Assembly (NCBI RefSeq): GCF_025947305.1
Contig: NZ_CP110009.1
Location: 3,761,501-3,825,500 of the forward strand
Direction of reading: 5' to 3'
Origin: Flavobacterium sp. N3904
GTDB taxonomy: Bacteria; Bacteroidota; Bacteroidia; Flavobacteriales; Flavobacteriaceae
DNA: 64,000 nucleotides
Part shown: positions 27,196 through 34,451 of the stretch, in pieces
Numbering within the stretch: position 1 is the stretch's first letter
How the letters are laid out: each line of letters begins with the position of its first letter
The notes under the pieces: model-generated
What the model saw: the letters and a program-made list of their open reading frames with translations, nothing else
What the model was told of the DNA's origin: nothing
Database searches by the model: none
Position numbers and translations under genes: made by a program

Positions 27196-27240
27196 GCGGA
27201 TATGTCTACGTACGATAGCGTGAATTTGCTATCCGTGCCC
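27196..27240. repeat. Diverged REP-like hairpin
   Basis: GCGGATA near 27196 and TATCCGTGC near 27230 form the outer stem, with inner words that resemble the other REP-like copies. The gap from 27117 to 27433 holds no gene I can support. Confidence 0.4.
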
Positions 27241-27433
27241 ACACAGCAGGTTAACCAGATAACAGCAAATTACAATGCTACATGACTTTATTCAGTTGGC
27301 TCCCAAACCTTAACCAGGCTCTTAGAAGTCTCCTAGCTTAGTGTTTTATACATCTTTAGTGTTTCTATATAGTTTTAAGAAATGCTGTAAAACAAAGCCA
27401 CTCCTTTTATAGAATGGCTTCTCTAAGATATTC

Positions 27434-27574
27434 TTAATCCTTTGGCTTATGAATATGAGGTTTTAAATCAGGATATCTAGGCTGATTTGGAGGATTTACC
27501 CTTCTTCTTTCATCTGGTGTTCCATCTGGTGTTTTGGGTTTTGGACCTGGTTTGATTGCTTGAATGTTTTCCAT
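27434..27574 (-). CDS. 46-residue proline-rich basic protein
   Basis: The frame begins 'MENIQAIKPGPKPKTPDG' and ends 'DLKPHIHKPKD', with about ten prolines and many lysines. No family is known to me. Support comes from its upstream region: a dyad TACGGGAAACCATA (27665-27678) lies 22 bp from GATATTTG, the same promoter plan as for two genes at 33 kb. It is separate from the operon that ends at 27749. Confidence 0.6.
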   Translation of the reverse strand: MENIQAIKPGPKPKTPDGTPDERRRVNPPNQPRYPDLKPHIHKPKD

Positions 27575-27634
27575 AATACTTGTTTTAAATTAAATGCTTT
27601 TTTGTATAGTTGGCATAAAGTCAAAATACTATCA

Positions 27635-27678
27635 CAAATATCATTAACAAATTAATCATTTCATTACGGGAAACCATA
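27635..27678 (-). promoter_or_regulatory. Dyad-controlled promoter (response-regulator type)
   Basis: On the minus strand TATGGTTTCCCGTA (27678-27665) is followed after 22 bp by GATATTTG (27642-27635). It faces the 46-residue proline-rich gene, ~60 bp downstream. It is one of five such sites in the window. Confidence 0.6.
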
Positions 27679-27748
27679 AGGCATTCAAATAAAAAGTTAA
27701 TAGAAAATGTTCATATTACAAAACTTACACATATCAATGAGTTCTACA

Positions 27749-27958
27749 TCAATCTTCCCAACCACAGAGCGTTAGTCCGTAGCTCTGAGCTTGAGTAAGA
27801 GATGTTTTTATAGTTCCATGAGTACAGGCAGATAAACCACGGCAGTTTTCGTTATAATGGTATTTTTTTGCTCCTGTTGGCCCGCAGATATAGACTTTAG
27901 TTTCTACTGGGTGAAAATAGGTGAGAAAAATAAAAAATAGGATTATAGTAGCTTTCAT
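27749..27958 (-). CDS. Small exported Cys/His protein
   Basis: The 69-residue protein has a signal peptide to about residue 19, then 'VYICGPTGAKKYHYNENCRGLSACTHG' split by conserved Cys and His, and a last Cys in 'LTLCGWED'. I know this as a recurrent small family without function; four Cys and two His could bind a metal. It is the last gene of the nine-gene minus-strand operon. Confidence 0.7.
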   Translation of the reverse strand: MKATIILFFIFLTYFHPVETKVYICGPTGAKKYHYNENCRGLSACTHGTIKTSLTQAQSYGLTLCGWED

Positions 27959-27983
27959 TTAAATTATTTTGGCGTTAGTAGGA

Positions 27984-28400
27984 TTAATTCACTTCTAGAT
28001 GGTATTCATTTCCTTCTTTGTCAACAGCTTTTAGCATACCATAATCAATCCATTCTGCTGTGATCTCGATTTCTTCATCGTTTGTATTGGTGAGTACGCC
28101 AGCACCATATTTCCCTTGAACATTGATATTCCCATATACCGTATCCCCCATAGCATCATATCCACTTACATAATAATTATACTCATAATGACCTGGTTTA
28201 CCAGTGCGGTATTCGTATTGACGATGGGTATCATTATGATACGTTTTAGCTTCTTCGGGAGTAATCGTTTTTCGATCATCCGGTTGGACAACCTCCTTAT
28301 AAAACGTATTAATTTTTTGAGGAGGCTTTTCTTTTTTGCAACCAAAAATTCCAAAAGCTATTATTACAAATACAAATCTAAAATTACTGAGCATTTTCAT
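27984..28400 (-). CDS. Hypothetical lipoprotein
   Basis: The 138-residue protein has a hydrophobic leader ending in the lipobox 'IFGC' at residues 18-21, so the mature chain should be membrane-anchored. The body is hydrophilic, with 'YEYNYYVSGYDAMGDTVYGNINVQGKYGAG' as a beta-rich glycine-containing stretch that I cannot assign. It lies 25 bp before the last gene and 55 bp after the DUF4236 gene, on the operon strand. Confidence 0.65.
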   Translation of the reverse strand: MKMLSNFRFVFVIIAFGIFGCKKEKPPQKINTFYKEVVQPDDRKTITPEEAKTYHNDTHRQYEYRTGKPGHYEYNYYVSGYDAMGDTVYGNINVQGKYGAGVLTNTNDEEIEITAEWIDYGMLKAVDKEGNEYHLEVN

Positions 28401-28455
28401 CGAGTTAAAATAAAATATTGATATGAAATGGTTAATTTCTATTAATAAATTTGGC

Positions 28456-29583
28456 TTAAGCAGTAATGTGATCCACTCCGGTTATTAAGGTTCTATAAGT
28501 TTCAAAAGCATTTCCGAATTTTTCTGTAAATTCATAATTACTAAAGTGATATTTTTCATTAAGCCCAGTATTTGTGCTTAAGGAAATCTCTCCGTATCGA
28601 ACAATCGGTATTTGATAATTTCCTTTGAATCTTTTATCAGGAGAACCATTTTTATTTACTTTAGCCCAAGTTTTATCTATTATTTTTGTATCTCTTGGAA
28701 TAGTCCCAGTTTCTAAAAATCTGGAATAACTATGAAAAAAACGTATCTCATTTAAGCCTATAATTGCAAATTGTGATGATGAAGAATGCATTATAATAAA
28801 GTTTGGATAGATATATAAATCTGCCCCATTAGCATTTTTAAGCCACAGCACTTCGAATCTGGTTTTTATAAATGGTAATGGTTTTATACCAAATCGCACT
28901 TCTCTTTTATTAATTACTGTACTTGCGGCAGAACGAGTTACTTTTTGGTCGTTATAATGCGAACCGGTAACGTCCCATATTTTTTGTGACGTGGCCAAAT
29001 TTTTGAAAGCCAAAATCATATTTTCATATTGTTTTTGTATTTCGTCTTCAAATTCAACGTCAAGTTCTACATAGGATGTGTCTATTTTTTGTTGAATTTT
29101 AACTATCACTTCTTTTTGTAAGCGAATGTTTGCCTTAATTTTTTCGGAAGTATCTTTTTTAATCAATCCATAGAGTAAAAAATAACTTGTAATTAATTTT
29201 AACTTTGTGATTCCTAAGGTTCTTTTGATTTGTATTAAATCATTCCTCAACTCTACAGTTTGTTTTTGTGTAGATAAGATTACATCTTTACCCCCTTGCA
29301 AATCTTGACTGGTTATCTCTGCTACATCAGAACTAAAAATATTGTCTTCAATATCATAAAGTATCGGATCTAAATTTTCAGGTAAATTCGGAATGGAACT
29401 ATGGCCTAATTTCTGTCTATTATGCAATCCTAATCCCGGAATAGTTGTATTTAAATAAGTACCCGTTTTACCAAAATTAATATTTGCTCCACGTACTCCA
29501 ATTGAAGTACTAATGCCATTCTTGCCGAAGTTCAAATGAACCCCAGGTATAATTTTTACTCTTTTATGATAACTCCATGTCAT
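28456..29583 (-). CDS. DUF4236 protein with extended C-terminal region
   Basis: Residues 1-55 are a DUF4236 domain: 'KIIPGVHLNFGKNGISTSIGVRG', then 'INFGKTGTYLNTTIPGLGL'. The other ~320 residues contain a coiled-coil-like helix (about 85-190) and a C-terminal domain of unknown type with aromatic strands ('RFEVLWLKNANGADLYIYPNF'). DUF4236 is a short beta-repeat module at the start of many uncharacterised bacterial proteins. A second, shorter DUF4236 protein is encoded at 32434-32679 in the same operon. Confidence 0.75.
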   Translation of the reverse strand: MTWSYHKRVKIIPGVHLNFGKNGISTSIGVRGANINFGKTGTYLNTTIPGLGLHNRQKLGHSSIPNLPENLDPILYDIEDNIFSSDVAEITSQDLQGGKDVILSTQKQTVELRNDLIQIKRTLGITKLKLITSYFLLYGLIKKDTSEKIKANIRLQKEVIVKIQQKIDTSYVELDVEFEDEIQKQYENMILAFKNLATSQKIWDVTGSHYNDQKVTRSAASTVINKREVRFGIKPLPFIKTRFEVLWLKNANGADLYIYPNFIIMHSSSSQFAIIGLNEIRFFHSYSRFLETGTIPRDTKIIDKTWAKVNKNGSPDKRFKGNYQIPIVRYGEISLSTNTGLNEKYHFSNYEFTEKFGNAFETYRTLITGVDHITA

Positions 29584-29598
29584 AATACTATGTGTTTA

Positions 29599-30504
29599 TT
29601 AATGATTTTTATCCAATATAAAATCTTTTATGATTGTATCCATATTAGAAGGCAAGTCTGCTGTTTTGATTTCAAAATGCTTGATTTTCATTGCCGCAAA
29701 CCAGTTACTCCAATAGGCTCTGATTACTTTTTCTTCATAAGGATTATTTTTATTTGGGTTTATTCCCAAAACGAGAACTTCAAGATTGCTTAAGTCATCG
29801 TTTGCCTTTATAAAACCATAATTCTTATTTTGAATTTTTTCACTCCAATCTTTATCATTCAATTCGTTTTTGCGAATGAGTTCCGGTGTGATATAAGTAG
29901 TCAAGTTACCTTCTATCATTCGGGTGTCTTCATAAAACAGATAGCCATCTGTTAATATGATAAGTAGGTTTCTGTGTTTGTTATCGATACACTGATCTTT
30001 CACTTTGCTCTCAAAAAAACGCCATATATCCGAGCCTATATAATTATTGTCTTTTATGGCGGACTCATAAATTTTTGAAGTCTGGGAAGCATAATTTGAA
30101 GTTATTGAATTCAAATAGTCTCTGGTCACATTGTTTTTATCAATAACAATTCTTAATTTTTTAGAAATTGAATTAATTTCGGGATCCAGAGGCTCTGGAT
30201 TGAAAAACAACTGCATTTTGTCATCAATCTGTCTGATTTTTTTGGATCTCAAATGCTGTGTAAAGGCTTCAGAAATGGATTTTATATACCCCAAATCTCT
30301 TTGGTAATATTCCATTGCTACATTAGGATTTTTTTTGACACTAATTCTGTCGGATAAATCAAGAAGAATACTAATGTTATAATTATCTTGAATAGGATGA
30401 TTGACAATCGTTTTATCATTCTTTTTTTCAGAATTATGTTTGCAAGAAGATACCGTAACAATACAAAAGGATACTAAAATGGTTTTTAAAATAATAGCTT
30501 TCAT
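29599..30504 (-). CDS. VWA-like lipoprotein
   Basis: Translation is set at the ATG at 30504, 4 bp after the upstream stop, which gives a signal ending in the lipobox 'VSSC'. The body starts 'ISILLDLSDRIS', a MIDAS-like DxSxx motif, and later has 'LLIILTDGYLFYED', matching the fourth strand of a von Willebrand A fold with its Asp. VWA domains mediate metal-dependent protein contacts. It probably works at the membrane with the coiled-coil protein encoded just upstream. Confidence 0.65.
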   Translation of the reverse strand: MKAIILKTILVSFCIVTVSSCKHNSEKKNDKTIVNHPIQDNYNISILLDLSDRISVKKNPNVAMEYYQRDLGYIKSISEAFTQHLRSKKIRQIDDKMQLFFNPEPLDPEINSISKKLRIVIDKNNVTRDYLNSITSNYASQTSKIYESAIKDNNYIGSDIWRFFESKVKDQCIDNKHRNLLIILTDGYLFYEDTRMIEGNLTTYITPELIRKNELNDKDWSEKIQNKNYGFIKANDDLSNLEVLVLGINPNKNNPYEEKVIRAYWSNWFAAMKIKHFEIKTADLPSNMDTIIKDFILDKNH

Positions 30505-30508
30505 ATAA

Positions 30509-31777
30509 CTAGTTTTTAGAATATACCAAATGTTGAAAATCAGGATCAATTAGATTTAGTTTGTCCAAATGCTCCATTGATAAAAGATCACAGTTTTCTA
30601 GCAATGCTGTTTTTTCTTTATGAGGTAAAGCAATTTCAGTATTAATGGCTTGAAACCAGCCTTCTTTGTATTGATGATGATAATGAAGGTATTCTTTAAT
30701 AGGAAAGACAAAACCATCTATTTTAGATTGCAATTCTGCAATTTTTCCTGTAATGCTAACGATCTGCTGTTTAAAATCATTGACTTTATTACTATATTCC
30801 GTTTTTAGTTTTTCTAAATCAATAAGTTTCTCTTTTTGCCCTCGAATGTAAGCCCTAATTTTATCAATGTTTTCAAATTCTTTCATTACAAAATCAAAAA
30901 CAAGGCCCCAGATAACATACACTACAAATCCAGCAAATATGATCATCCAAAACTCAGCTTCGCCCAATGCTATATTCAAATTATAAGGAGAGGAATCAGG
31001 AGTTTTATTGAATTCATATATTTTCTTTTCAATTTGGTAGGCCAAAAGACCATCAAACAGAAAGGTGGTAATAAATAAAGCAATGATTCTTAAAATATTT
31101 TTTATTCCTTTCCCTTTTTGAACCATATGAATGACATAGCCCAATCCCATAAAAACAAAAGGGATAGTAATAACTAAAACACCTTCTAACCAACTTGCCT
31201 CAAAAGAATTTGTAAAAGAATTTGCATCAAAAATAGCGGCAGTCAAACTATCATTTGAAAATTCTTTAAAAAAAGCAGAATAGGAAGCCGAGATATAAAA
31301 TACCAATAAATAAAGTGTTATTGGCAGGAGCAAAACCAGTCCAATATAAAAATGAGCTTTCAGACCTTTGCCGTCTTCAATTCCAAATTTATCGGGATTG
31401 CGTTTTACTTCACTTATTTCACTTTTTATCTGAGTAATATCTGCATTGATATCTTGCTCTTTTTTTTCATAAATTCCTATTGCGGCTTCACATTTTTTTA
31501 GTTCGGTTCTGCTTTTTTCTTGCTCTTCTCTGTAAGGCTGTTTTAAGCTGTCTTGTTCTAATTTTTGTTTCCGGCATTGATCTTCAAAACTCATGTATAA
31601 ATTTTGTAGACATGCTTTTAATACGATTGGTTTTCCTGTTGCCTTTATTGATGCGGCAAAACCACTTTGATAGTAAGTGATTCGTATTTGTTCCCTATCA
31701 TTTTCATTTTCATCAATACTCTTTTTCGGAGCTTCATCAACTTTTTTTAGACTAAATAACTGCGCAAGTGGTTTCAT
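30509..31777 (-). CDS. Coiled-coil multi-span membrane protein
   Basis: I do not recognise the 422-residue protein. Residues ~75-135 form a long charged coiled coil. Four hydrophobic segments follow (around 147-165, 198-217, 230-247 and 275-297), then a second coiled coil (~310-355) and a short C-terminal domain. It lies 3 bp after the TerB-like gene and 4 bp before the VWA-like lipoprotein. The layout suggests a membrane scaffold with cytoplasmic coils. No enzymatic motif is visible. Confidence 0.6.
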   Translation of the reverse strand: MKPLAQLFSLKKVDEAPKKSIDENENDREQIRITYYQSGFAASIKATGKPIVLKACLQNLYMSFEDQCRKQKLEQDSLKQPYREEQEKSRTELKKCEAAIGIYEKKEQDINADITQIKSEISEVKRNPDKFGIEDGKGLKAHFYIGLVLLLPITLYLLVFYISASYSAFFKEFSNDSLTAAIFDANSFTNSFEASWLEGVLVITIPFVFMGLGYVIHMVQKGKGIKNILRIIALFITTFLFDGLLAYQIEKKIYEFNKTPDSSPYNLNIALGEAEFWMIIFAGFVVYVIWGLVFDFVMKEFENIDKIRAYIRGQKEKLIDLEKLKTEYSNKVNDFKQQIVSITGKIAELQSKIDGFVFPIKEYLHYHHQYKEGWFQAINTEIALPHKEKTALLENCDLLSMEHLDKLNLIDPDFQHLVYSKN

Positions 31778-31780
31778 AAT

Positions 31781-32176
31781 TTAAGAGTTAAGTTGATTAA
31801 TAATTTCTTCCTTACTAATGCCTTTTTGTACACAATCAATGAGATAGTTGGTTAAGTCGTTGATGTTCTCATCCAAAAAATCAAATTTCCGACAGTATTT
31901 CTTGAGCATATTTACTTCATCATCTGTTATCTTTCCATCTGCCCAAATAATTCTTGCAAAATCATACAAGTACTCAATTCTGGTATCCAAATTTTCAGGA
32001 ATACTCAACTCGGTATTGATTGGATTCAGAAATAGTTTATCAAGTTCTTCTTTGGGAATCCCACGTTCATCTGCAAAATGATAGAGCATTTGAAGCTCTA
32101 ACACGTCAAATTGATCATCGGATAGTGCTATTTGATATAATCTCAAAAAATGGCTTTTTAATTCTAGTGTTATCAT
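31781..32176 (-). CDS. TerB-like helical protein
   Basis: The 131-residue all-helical protein has the TerB-type repeat of acidic turns: 'IALSDDQFDVLELQML' near the start and 'IIWADGKITDDEVNML' in the middle, spaced as in TerB/DjlA-type domains that bind metal or membranes. TerB domains occur in stress and membrane-surveillance complexes together with VWA and TerY proteins, which agrees with the VWA-like lipoprotein two genes downstream. It is the fourth gene of the operon. Confidence 0.65.
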   Translation of the reverse strand: MITLELKSHFLRLYQIALSDDQFDVLELQMLYHFADERGIPKEELDKLFLNPINTELSIPENLDTRIEYLYDFARIIWADGKITDDEVNMLKKYCRKFDFLDENINDLTNYLIDCVQKGISKEEIINQLNS

Positions 32177-32188
32177 TTTTTTTTATTT

Positions 32189-32425
32189 TTACTTAGACAA
32201 ATTTTCACATGCAATTCCATCTCCGTCGGCATCTAAATTTTTATAACATTTTTTATCGCTGTCATAAGCAGACTGCGCTTGAGCCTGAGATGAAAAATCA
32301 CCACAGGTTTTTGTAGGACAGTCTGCCACTGCAGATTTTGTTTCTGATGTTTCTGAACAAGATATAATTAAACCTACCAGTAATACTGCTATGAATGCTT
32401 TCGTAGCTATTTTTTTCTTTTTCAC
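32189..32425 (-). CDS. Excalibur-type calcium-binding lipoprotein
   Basis: The start is taken as the GTG at 32425 (VKKKKIATKAF), 8 bp after the DUF4236 stop; the ATG further upstream lies inside that gene. The 78-residue product has a lipobox 'LIISC' and ends in 'KCYKNLDADGDGIACENL', an excalibur motif whose DxDxDG loop binds calcium in related surface proteins. Another Cys pair is in 'CPTKTCGDF'. It is a small envelope protein of unknown partner. Confidence 0.7.
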   Translation of the reverse strand: MKKKKIATKAFIAVLLVGLIISCSETSETKSAVADCPTKTCGDFSSQAQAQSAYDSDKKCYKNLDADGDGIACENLSK

Positions 32426-32433
32426 GATTTTGA

Positions 32434-32679
32434 CTATTTTAGTATATAAATTAAAAATGTTGCAACACCTGTAAATACAACCAACAACATACAACCACTA
32501 TTTTTTGCTTTACCAAAATTATTTTGATAATTAACTCCAGATATTCCATTTCTAACAGAGAAGCCTTTGGAGCTTATCGTTCCTCTACCGGTTTTTAAAC
32601 TTGGAGAAATTCCTGATTTGCTAATGTTCAATCCAAGTCCTCCTCCAAGGTTAATTCTTTTTTGAAATCGAAAGCCCAT
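32434..32679 (-). CDS. Short DUF4236 protein with C-terminal membrane span
   Basis: The 81-residue protein begins 'MGFRFQKRINLGGGLGLNIS' and repeats GIS/GxG strands to residue ~50, which is the DUF4236 module. A single hydrophobic segment follows ('CMLLVVFTGVATFLIYIL'), so the module is anchored to a membrane. It is the second gene of the operon, 3 bp after the Cys/His gene. Compare the long DUF4236 protein at 28456-29583. Confidence 0.75.
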   Translation of the reverse strand: MGFRFQKRINLGGGLGLNISKSGISPSLKTGRGTISSKGFSVRNGISGVNYQNNFGKAKNSGCMLLVVFTGVATFLIYILK

Positions 32680-32682
32680 GAT

Positions 32683-32889
32683 TTAACTAGTATGGCAATC
32701 GTCACTGCACGTTTTACAACCATTGGACTTTGAATACGTTTTCTTGGCCTCCATAACTGCTGATTTGCAGCTTGAGTGTTCTCCTAAATCTTTTCTATTG
32801 AATACACTTGGCACATAACGGCAGTCAGCAGTATGAACTTCGTGGTCTCCATTTAGTTGTGCATTTTCGTTTACATAATACTTTTTCAT
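32683..32889 (-). CDS. Small Cys/His-rich protein, first gene of the envelope operon
   Basis: The 68-residue protein lacks a signal peptide. 'HEVHTADCRYVP', 'LGEHSSC' and 'GCKTCSDDCHT' give six Cys/His clusters that look like a zinc site. I know related short proteins without assigned function. It opens a run of nine closely spaced genes (gaps 3-55 bp). The upstream gap 32890-33053 contains no clear promoter; a weak TAATCTTG lies near 32990. Confidence 0.65.
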   Translation of the reverse strand: MKKYYVNENAQLNGDHEVHTADCRYVPSVFNRKDLGEHSSCKSAVMEAKKTYSKSNGCKTCSDDCHTS

Positions 32890-33053
32890 AATTTTTAAAT
32901 TTTAATTGATTAATCTTTTCGCTATTCCCCCTCCGCTCTTCGAGCTCTCCCGACCTTAAACATGCTCTTGAACCGCATTTATTTCCATCCAAGATTAGTA
33001 AAGTTGTTTATTAGGATCAATAAAAGCAACAAATGGTACTACTTTATACTCCA

Positions 33054-33212
33054 TTATTTCTTTCTTTTGTAGTGATCGTTTGTACTTGAATTTTTATAGG
33101 TTCCTCCTTTATGGGAACTTCCTTTTCCGTTTTTATAATGTCCGCTTTGGGCATCAATAGAAATACTTAACATAAAAAAGAAAAGGGTAAACAGTAGTGC
33201 AATTTTTTTCAT
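33054..33212 (-). CDS. Small exported basic protein
   Basis: The start is the ATG at 33212; the longer frame would begin inside the promoter. The 52-residue product has a signal peptide ending near 'SIDAQ' and a mature chain of ~32 residues rich in G, K, H and S ('SGHYKNGKGSSHKGGTYKNSS'). Similar glycine-lysine exported peptides are common in Flavobacterium; no function is known. Its promoter carries the best copy of the TACGG-N4-CCGTA signal. Confidence 0.7.
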   Translation of the reverse strand: MKKIALLFTLFFFMLSISIDAQSGHYKNGKGSSHKGGTYKNSSTNDHYKRKK

Positions 33213-33241
33213 AGGGGTTGTATTTTTAATTAGTAATACCC

Positions 33242-33285
33242 CAAACTTAAACCCAATAAAAATCAATTCCTTACGGGAATCCGTA
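33242..33285 (-). promoter_or_regulatory. Dyad-controlled promoter (best match)
   Basis: On the minus strand the dyad TACGGATTCCCGTA (33285-33272) is followed after exactly 22 bp by TAAGTTTG (33249-33242), ~30 bp before the start codon of the small exported protein. The dyad sits where the -33 box would be, as expected for activation. Confidence 0.7.
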
Positions 33286-33373
33286 AAGAGGCTTTTTTCG
33301 AAACATAATTAAGTAATCTTGAAAAACTAGTCTTGGAAGAAGCTAATGGTTTCTATATTTAAAGAATGGTGGG

Positions 33374-33667
33374 CTAGATTTTTTTGAATCTATATTTCAA
33401 AGCATTCAAGAGAAATAGGAATAAGAAAGCTACCATAAGAGGAATAAAACTGATTTTCCAATTGAGAGAGGTTAAATAATTGGTCAGCCCTAAAATGAAA
33501 AGACTTGTGATGCAACCAGCAGCTATAATAATGGACTCTAAATACGTATTGCTTTTAGATAAATGTTTAACATAGGAATTTGATTTATGAGCTACTATTT
33601 TTAGTTTGTTTTTCCTTTTGACATTGTATTTTGTAGCAGTAGGCTTTGTTTGATTATTGGCTCGCAT
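33374..33667 (-). CDS. Two-span membrane protein
   Basis: The 97-residue protein has a basic, lysine-rich N-terminus of ~40 residues and two hydrophobic segments ('SIIIAAGCITSLFILGL', 'ISFIPLMVAFLFLFLL'), and ends in a basic tail. It matches no family known to me. The start codon is ~20 bp from a TAAGTTTG -7 element under a TACGG/CGTA dyad, so it is likely in the same regulon as its neighbour. Confidence 0.6.
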   Translation of the reverse strand: MRANNQTKPTATKYNVKRKNKLKIVAHKSNSYVKHLSKSNTYLESIIIAAGCITSLFILGLTNYLTSLNWKISFIPLMVAFLFLFLLNALKYRFKKI

Positions 33668-33686
33668 ATTAATTTGAAATATAAAG

Positions 33687-33730
33687 CAAACTTAAAATTG
33701 TTGCAGAGAACTCTTTTACGAGAAACCGTA
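33687..33730 (-). promoter_or_regulatory. Dyad-controlled promoter
   Basis: On the minus strand TACGGTTTCTCGTA (33730-33717) lies 22 bp upstream of TAAGTTTG (33694-33687). The gene downstream is the two-span membrane protein. The site is directly beside the response-regulator gene (stop at 33774). Confidence 0.7.
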
Positions 33731-33773
33731 AAAAAGTGAAATTTTAAACTTAGAATATATGCCTAATTTAATA

Positions 33774-34442
33774 TCATACCAATCCTAAGTCCTTGGCTAT
33801 TGCCACAAGATGTGTCGGATTGTTTGCCTTGAAGTAAATTTTGAGTTTGTTGAGGCGCTTTTCAATAGTGCTTTTGCTGTTTGGTGTAATACCAGCATTT
33901 TTAAACGTGGATTCCATATTTTCCTGGGTCACACCTATAGACAGGTATTTGAGCAGTTGAATGTCATAATTATCGATTTCGTTGACGGTTTTGTCCTGTA
34001 GAATATAGTTCAATTCGGGAGACAGATACTTTTGTTTGTCTTCATAAACAACTTCAATTGCTTTTTTGAGTTCGGCAATACTGTTACGGCCTTTCATGAC
34101 AAAACCGTTGATGCTGTATTTCTCAAACAATGATTTTATGCGATAGGATTTGTCCTCGATTGAGAAAGCAATGATTTTTATTTCGGGAAACAATTGCTTT
34201 ACTGACGCTATTAATTCTTCGCCAGACTTGAGGATGTTTTCCCTGTAATCGGCTTTAAACGACAAATCGGAGATCAGCAAATCATAAGGCTCGTTGTCTT
34301 TGAAGCCTTTTTTTATTTTTAACAACGCATCATCACAGTATTTGGTAAAAGCAATTTCAGGAACTCCAAGTTCTTCAAGAACTTGTACCGCTGCAATATC
34401 ATTAAAATCGATGTCATCTACTATCAAAACCTTTTTGAACAT
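33774..34442 (-). CDS. LuxR/NarL-type response regulator
   Basis: The 222-residue protein has a receiver domain (acidic pocket 'VDDID', phospho-acceptor Asp59 in 'LLISDLSF', Lys in 'FVMKGRN') and a C-terminal helix-turn-helix of the LuxR type ('IQLLKYLSIGVTQENMESTF', 'STIEKRLNKLKIYFKANN'). It lies 9 bp after the sensor-kinase gene. LuxR-type regulators bind short inverted repeats as dimers. The dyad TACGG-N4-CCGTA, found twice just downstream of this gene and at three other places, is the best candidate target. Confidence 0.9.
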   Translation of the reverse strand: MFKKVLIVDDIDFNDIAAVQVLEELGVPEIAFTKYCDDALLKIKKGFKDNEPYDLLISDLSFKADYRENILKSGEELIASVKQLFPEIKIIAFSIEDKSYRIKSLFEKYSINGFVMKGRNSIAELKKAIEVVYEDKQKYLSPELNYILQDKTVNEIDNYDIQLLKYLSIGVTQENMESTFKNAGITPNSKSTIEKRLNKLKIYFKANNPTHLVAIAKDLGLV

Positions 34443-34451
34443 ACTCAGTAA

